The notes beneath the pieces were generated by a model. That model did no database searches. It was not told the DNA's origin and was given only the letters and a program-made list of their open reading frames with translations. From Streptosporangiaceae bacterium (lineage in GTDB: Bacteria > Actinomycetota > Actinomycetes > Streptosporangiales > Streptosporangiaceae): 27,272 bases of DNA. A program made the translations under genes and the position numbers. Positions 23,689-27,272 of the stretch are shown piece after piece (positions within the stretch are counted from its first letter, which is position 1; each line of letters starts with the position of its first letter). The stretch covers positions 1 to 27,272 of the forward strand of contig JASIBJ010000307.1 of NCBI GenBank assembly GCA_030045215.1, in the 5' to 3' direction.

Positions 23689-24678
23689 CTAGCGGGCGAA
23701 GTCGACGGCGGAGGTGTTGGCGCCGCTCAGCACCACGGCCACGTGCTCATCGGGTTCGGGCGAGTAGGCGCCCGACAGGAGCGCGGCGAGCGCTGCACAG
23801 CCGCCGGGCTCAGCTACGATCCTGGCTCGTTCCCACAAGAGACGCTGCGCCGACGTGATCGCTTCGTCGCTTACCAGCACGATCGCCTGCACGCGCTTTG
23901 AGGTCACGGCGAAAGTCAGCTCGCCCACGCGGCGCGGGGCAAGCGAGTCGACCGCCACGCTGCCGGTGGCGGCATCGGCTGGCCGGCCGGCCGCGAGCGC
24001 GGCCGTCATGGTCGGGGCGCCCTCCGGTTCCGCGCCGACGACGCTCATGCGGTCGGAGACGGCGGTCGCGATGCCCGACAGGAGACCGCCGCCGCCCACG
24101 CTGGCCAGGACCGTCATCGTCTCCGGCACCTGGCGCGCGAGTTCCAGGCCGGTGGTGCCCGCGCCGAGGATCGTCTCAGCCTGGTCATAGGCGTGCACGG
24201 GCAGCGCGCCGTTGGCGGCGATCCATTCCTGGCAGATCGCGAACGCGTCGGAGTACGTCTCGCCCTTGACGACGAGTTCTGCTCCGTAGCCGCGGATGCG
24301 ATTGATCTTGGCGGGGGAGGACACCTCCGGCACGAAGATATGCGCGGGGACACCGAGGACACTGGCGGCGTAGGCCACCGCGGCGCCGTGGTTGCCGCCG
24401 GAGGCGGCGGCCACCCCGGTGGCGGGCACGTCGCGCAGCAGCAGGTTGTTAAACGCGCCGCGGGCCTTGAACGAGCCCGAGTGCTGCATCAACTCCAGCT
24501 TCAGGGTCAGCGGCCCTGGCGGCAGGCCGAACTCGGCCCGGTCGAGCGTCACGGTGGGAGTCAGGCGGATGTAGGGCCGGATAACCTGCTCGACCTTGGC
24601 GATGCCCTGAGGGGTTATCCGGGCAAGTGCGTCGGACTCGTCGGCCGCTGGCGAGTGATGGGGTAGCACGTGGCCCAC
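23689..24678 (-). CDS. PLP-dependent threonine/serine dehydratase-like enzyme
   Basis: This is a fold-type II PLP enzyme of about 329 aa. The Schiff-base lysine is Lys71 in SGSFKARGAF, the substrate/PLP loop is SGGNHG (93-98), and the phosphate-binding glycine loop is GGGGLLSG. It lacks the C-terminal ACT-like regulatory domain of biosynthetic IlvA, so it fits the catabolic threonine/serine ammonia-lyase group, which includes beta-hydroxy-amino-acid and ectoine-pathway members. Near the C-terminus LSGAN replaces the usual SGGN-type cofactor motif. The start is uncertain: GTG at 24678 (chosen, from length) or 24669; no clear Shine-Dalgarno is seen. It begins 23 nt after the flavoprotein stop and is probably in its operon. 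Confidence 0.88.
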   Translation of the reverse strand: MGHVLPHHSPAADESDALARITPQGIAKVEQVIRPYIRLTPTVTLDRAEFGLPPGPLTLKLELMQHSGSFKARGAFNNLLLRDVPATGVAAASGGNHGAAVAYAASVLGVPAHIFVPEVSSPAKINRIRGYGAELVVKGETYSDAFAICQEWIAANGALPVHAYDQAETILGAGTTGLELARQVPETMTVLASVGGGGLLSGIATAVSDRMSVVGAEPEGAPTMTAALAAGRPADAATGSVAVDSLAPRRVGELTFAVTSKRVQAIVLVSDEAITSAQRLLWERARIVAEPGGCAALAALLSGAYSPEPDEHVAVVLSGANTSAVDFAR

Positions 24679-24701
24679 TATGACATGCCGGACAACGCCG
24701 G

Positions 24702-25907
24702 TCAGCGAGGGAGCAACGGGTCCGGGTTGTCTAGGACGCAGCGAGTGCCTGAGTAGATGCTTGGGATGCACTTGTTGCAGTGGACGCAGGTGCCTGCCGT
24801 TGCCTGGCCCGACGCGATCCTGCTCACCAGGTCCGGCTCGCGCAGCAGGGCTCGCCCCATCGCGACGAAGTCGAATCCCTCGGCCATGGCCTGCCGGATC
24901 GCAGCGAGCGTGCTGATCCCGCCGAGCAGGATCAGCGGGGTCGACAGTGCGGCCCGGAACTGGCGCGCCATCGGCAGGAAGTAGGCCTCCTGGTAGGGGT
25001 AGGTGCGGAAGAGCGCCGGGGCGGCCAGCCAGAAGCCGAGTCGCTGCGCGCCGTGCAGTGTCGCGGCGAACTCCCTTCGCGGCGCCGCGCCACGGAACAT
25101 GAACATCTGGTTCAGCTGAGACCCTCCGCCGGTCAGCTCGAGTGCGTCTAGGCCGCCGTCGCTCTCGAGGAGCTTCGCCACTTCGATGCTGTCGGCCAGT
25201 TGGAGGCCGCCGCGCACCCCGTCGGTCATGTTCAGCTTGGCGGTGACCGCGGTCGCGGCGCCGATCTCGGCCCTGACCGCATGGAGGATGCGCCGGGCCA
25301 GTCGGGCTCTGTTGGCGACCGAACCGCCGTAGTCGTCAGCACGATGATTCCAGCGCGGGCTCAGGAACGCCGATACCAGGTAGTGGTGACCGAAATGCAG
25401 CTCGACTGCGTCGAAGCCGGCGCCGGCCAGCATCCGTGCGCCGGCCGCGAACTGGCCAACGACCTCGTCGATCTCGTCACGGGAGATCTGGTGCACCTTC
25501 GTCCCGGCGATCGTTCTGGCTGGCGACGGCCCGAGATAGCGCTTCCTGATCGTGCCGACGGCGCCGGCGTGTCCGAGCTGAGCCGAGATCCTGGCGCCTT
25601 CGGCGTGTACGGCATCAGCGATCCTGGCCAGCCCGTCGGCCGCCGCGTCGTGGATATAGATCTCGGCCGGCGCCCCCATGCCGTCTTTCGACACGGCGAC
25701 GTACGACACGGTAGTCATCGCCACCCCGCCAGCCGCCATCCGCCGGTGGAACTCGATGAGGCTGCCGGAAACCACGTTCGCCGGGGTCAAGCCCTCAAAG
25801 GTGGCCGCCTTGAGCACGCGGTTGCGCAGGCCGACCGGTCCAATCCGGGCGGGCCCGAACGGATCGCGCGGCGGGCTGGCAGCGGGCTCCTGGCGCGATG
25901 CGGCCAT
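24702..25907 (-). CDS. NADH:flavin oxidoreductase, Old Yellow Enzyme family
   Basis: This 401-aa FMN-binding TIM-barrel protein of the OYE family has RNRVLKAATFEG at the N-terminus, ISAQLGHAGA (about 107-116), the active-site HFGHHYLVSAFLSP with His171/His174, and the DDYGGSVANRARL motif. LLGGIS and FVAMGRALLREPDLV near the end bind the FMN phosphate. A C-terminal cysteine set, Cys374, 377, 380 and 390 (CVHCNKC and GTRC), resembles the iron-sulfur ligands of the trimethylamine-dehydrogenase/dienoyl-CoA-reductase branch, but the protein ends right after it and lacks their NAD/FAD domains. The ATG at 25907 follows GAGGA with a 6-nt gap. It probably reduces an enone or oxidises an N-methyl substrate; the choice is open. 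It leads a two-gene operon with the dehydratase. Confidence 0.9.
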   Translation of the reverse strand: MAASRQEPAASPPRDPFGPARIGPVGLRNRVLKAATFEGLTPANVVSGSLIEFHRRMAAGGVAMTTVSYVAVSKDGMGAPAEIYIHDAAADGLARIADAVHAEGARISAQLGHAGAVGTIRKRYLGPSPARTIAGTKVHQISRDEIDEVVGQFAAGARMLAGAGFDAVELHFGHHYLVSAFLSPRWNHRADDYGGSVANRARLARRILHAVRAEIGAATAVTAKLNMTDGVRGGLQLADSIEVAKLLESDGGLDALELTGGGSQLNQMFMFRGAAPRREFAATLHGAQRLGFWLAAPALFRTYPYQEAYFLPMARQFRAALSTPLILLGGISTLAAIRQAMAEGFDFVAMGRALLREPDLVSRIASGQATAGTCVHCNKCIPSIYSGTRCVLDNPDPLLPR

Positions 25908-25961
25908 GGCGTTCCTCGAAGACCTGGCCGGGCGGCGCCGGGTGCCGCGGCTGGTGACCGC

Positions 25962-25991
25962 ATAAAAGCAGGATCGGGCCGAGCGTGGCAA
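25962..25991 (-). promoter_or_regulatory. Candidate promoter of the OYE-dehydratase operon
   Basis: On the minus strand TTGCCA (25986-25991) and TTTTAT (25962-25967) are spaced by 18 bp. Transcription would start about 48 nt before the ATG at 25907. The -35 hexamer and spacing match the candidate P450 promoter. Confidence 0.45.
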
Positions 25992-26134
25992 GTCGGCGGT
26001 CTCCAGGACCCCTGGCGGGGTTTGCTGGCCGTAGCCCGGGGAACGCGCCTCGCCGGCGGCTAGGCTGGATGGGCTCGACTTCGCGATCGCCACGAGAGTC
26101 CGCTGATCACCCCCCACCGCAGGAGGAGCCCGCG

Positions 26135-26566
26135 ATGCCCACTCGGACCGCCCGCACAACCTGGTCTGGCAGCATCCAGGAAGGAACCGGAACCGTCGTG
26201 CTCGTCAGTTCCGGTGTCGGTACGTATGAGGTCAGCTTCCCCAAGCGGGCCGCCGACGACGCCGGGGGCGCGACCAGCCCGGAGGAACTGATAGCGGCGG
26301 CGCACTCCGCCTGCTTCGCGATGCAGTTCTCCGCTCTGCTCGGCGGCGCCGGGGGCAGCAATCCGCAACTGGAGGTTAGTGCCGACGTGACTCTCGGCCC
26401 TGACCCGGCGGGCGGCTTCCGGATCAGCGGCATCAAGCTGACGGTAAGCGGATCGGCGGAGGGCGTCACGCCGGAGGACTTTGCCCGGATCGCGGCCGAG
26501 GCCAAGGCAGCCTGCCCGGTGAGCAAGGCGCTCGCCGGCACCGAGATCTCGCTCGACGTCAAGTAG
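26135..26566 (+). CDS. OsmC-family peroxiredoxin
   Basis: This 143-aa OsmC-type thiol peroxidase reduces organic hydroperoxides with a pair of redox cysteines. Cys60 in AAAHSACFAM is the peroxidatic residue and Cys127 in ACPVSKAL the resolving one, both in the expected contexts. The N-terminal beta region TARTTWSGSIQEGTG and the SPEELIAAAHSAC helix fit the OsmC rather than the Ohr subgroup. The ATG at 26135 has AGGAGGAG (26121-26128) at a 6-nt gap, a strong ribosome site that suggests high expression. It is divergent from the OYE gene (227-bp spacer) and convergent with the acyl-CoA synthetase gene, 8 nt away. It is expected to be cytoplasmic and stress-induced. Confidence 0.93.
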   Translation: MPTRTARTTWSGSIQEGTGTVVLVSSGVGTYEVSFPKRAADDAGGATSPEELIAAAHSACFAMQFSALLGGAGGSNPQLEVSADVTLGPDPAGGFRISGIKLTVSGSAEGVTPEDFARIAAEAKAACPVSKALAGTEISLDVK

Positions 26567-26574
26567 CAGGATCT

Positions 26575-27272
26575 CTAGGCGGTCTCGACCTGACTGGCCG
26601 ACACCAGCCCGAGTTCGGTGATCGACGTCTCGCGCATCTTGAACTTCTGCACCTTGCCGGTCACGGTCATCGGGAACTCCTGCGTGACCCGGACATACCG
26701 CGGCACCTTATAGTGCGCGATCTTGCCGCTGCAGAACTCCCGCACGTGCTCGGTCGTCAGCTCGCTGCCCGGCCGCAGCTTGACCCACGCGCACAGCTCC
26801 TCGCCGTACTTCGGGTCCGGCACCCCGATCACCTGGACGTCCTCGATGTCCGGGTGGGTGTACAGGAACTCCTCGATCTCGCGCGGGTAGATGTTCTCCC
26901 CGCCGCGGATCACCATGTCCTTGATCCGCCCGACGATCTTGAGGTAACCAGCCTCGTCCATCACCGCGAGATCCCCGGTGTGCATCCACCGGGCCGCGTC
27001 GATTGCCTCGGCCGTCTTCTCCGGCTCGTTCCAGTAGCCGAGCATGACGGGGTAGCCGCGCGTGCACAGCTCGCCATGCGAGCCGCGCGGTAGCACGAGC
27101 CCGGTCTCGGGATCGATGACCTTGATTTCCACGTGCGGGTGGACGCGGCCGACAGTCGACACCCGCCGCTCCATGTCGTCGTCCGCGCGGGTCTGCGTTG
27201 ATACCGGCGAGGTCTCGGTCATGCCGTAGCAGATCGTCACCTCTTCCATGTGCATCTCGCTGACCACGCGCT
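26575..27272 (-). CDS. AMP-forming acyl-CoA synthetase (FadD-like), N-terminus outside window
   Basis: These are the C-terminal ~232 residues of an ANL-superfamily adenylate-forming enzyme; the N-terminal part lies beyond the right edge. Visible motifs are [12 protein letters not shown] (adenine-binding, A5-like), [15 protein letters not shown], the HTGDLA motif with the ribose-binding Asp, the hinge [20 protein letters not shown], and the catalytic lysine region [14 protein letters not shown]. It ligates a carboxylic acid, most likely a fatty acid, to CoA through an acyl-AMP intermediate. The details match medium/long-chain fatty-acyl-CoA synthetases of actinobacteria. The frame runs to the window end without a required start, so the GTG at 27267 is not a true start. 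It is convergent with the OsmC gene. Confidence 0.93.
   Translation of the reverse strand, partial: RVVSEMHMEEVTICYGMTETSPVSTQTRADDDMERRVSTVGRVHPHVEIKVIDPETGLVLPRGSHGELCTRGYPVMLGYWNEPEKTAEAIDAARWMHTGDLAVMDEAGYLKIVGRIKDMVIRGGENIYPREIEEFLYTHPDIEDVQVIGVPDPKYGEELCAWVKLRPGSELTTEHVREFCSGKIAHYKVPRYVRVTQEFPMTVTGKVQKFKMRETSITELGLVSASQVETA

Noticed and set aside
26037..26066. GGGGAAC with downstream TAGGCT as an ECF-type promoter of the OsmC gene
   Set aside because: The -35-like element is not followed by the GTT-type -10 expected for SigR/SigH-like factors, so the match is too weak to call.
1..27272. CRISPR arrays, tRNA/rRNA genes, insertion sequences, integrases
   Set aside because: No regularly spaced repeats, cloverleaf-type sequence, transposase motif or terminal repeats were seen by eye.

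Overview
The window is GC-rich, densely coded DNA that reads as a chromosomal segment of a member of the Actinomycetota. Supporting signs are strong G/C preference at third codon positions, many GTG starts, several apparently leaderless or weak-SD genes, a split-barrel PPOX/F420-type flavoprotein, a DUF3516-type Ski2-like helicase, and a typical actinobacterial mix of TetR, IclR, P450, SDR and FadD genes. I cannot place it below phylum level. I found no tRNA, rRNA, CRISPR array, transposase or integrase.

Layout. 1-5.5 kb holds ordinary genes: a helicase (minus strand, cut by the left edge), an SDR with a downstream TetR regulator, an MgtC/SapB-like membrane protein whose C-terminus may be frameshifted, an SGNH-type lipoprotein and a PPOX-family protein. 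5.6-8.1 kb holds a small predicted membrane protein, then a coupled methyltransferase and family-2 glycosyltransferase pair on the minus strand. 8.1-12.1 kb holds two large convergent genes that are diverged paralogs (677 and 656 aa) of a family I do not recognise. They share conserved blocks along their whole length, including a block that faintly resembles a degenerate Nudix domain, and their start regions share a near-identical 10-nt motif. This is the best candidate for an undescribed system. 12.1-15.3 kb holds a dienelactone-hydrolase-like gene, dapB and a cytochrome P450.

15.5-25.9 kb is a transport and catabolism locus. A solute-binding lipoprotein and two dipeptide/oligopeptide-type permeases run leftward. 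A fused double ATPase, an IclR regulator and an SDR run rightward. The two arms are divided by a 411-bp intergenic region with a 21-bp perfect palindrome, a likely operator. That region also keeps what looks like the last ~18 codons of a lost DppC-type permease just before the ATPase gene, so the transporter was probably rearranged. A PLP-dependent threonine/serine dehydratase-like enzyme and an Old-Yellow-Enzyme-type flavoprotein form a converging minus-strand operon. The window ends with an OsmC-family peroxidase and the C-terminal part of an acyl-CoA synthetase.

Functionally, the ABC/IclR/SDR/dehydratase/OYE genes look like an inducible uptake-and-degradation module for an unidentified organic substrate. 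The paralog pair, with its inverted-repeat-rich upstream region and adjoining methyltransferase/glycosyltransferase, looks like an accessory insertion between ordinary genes.
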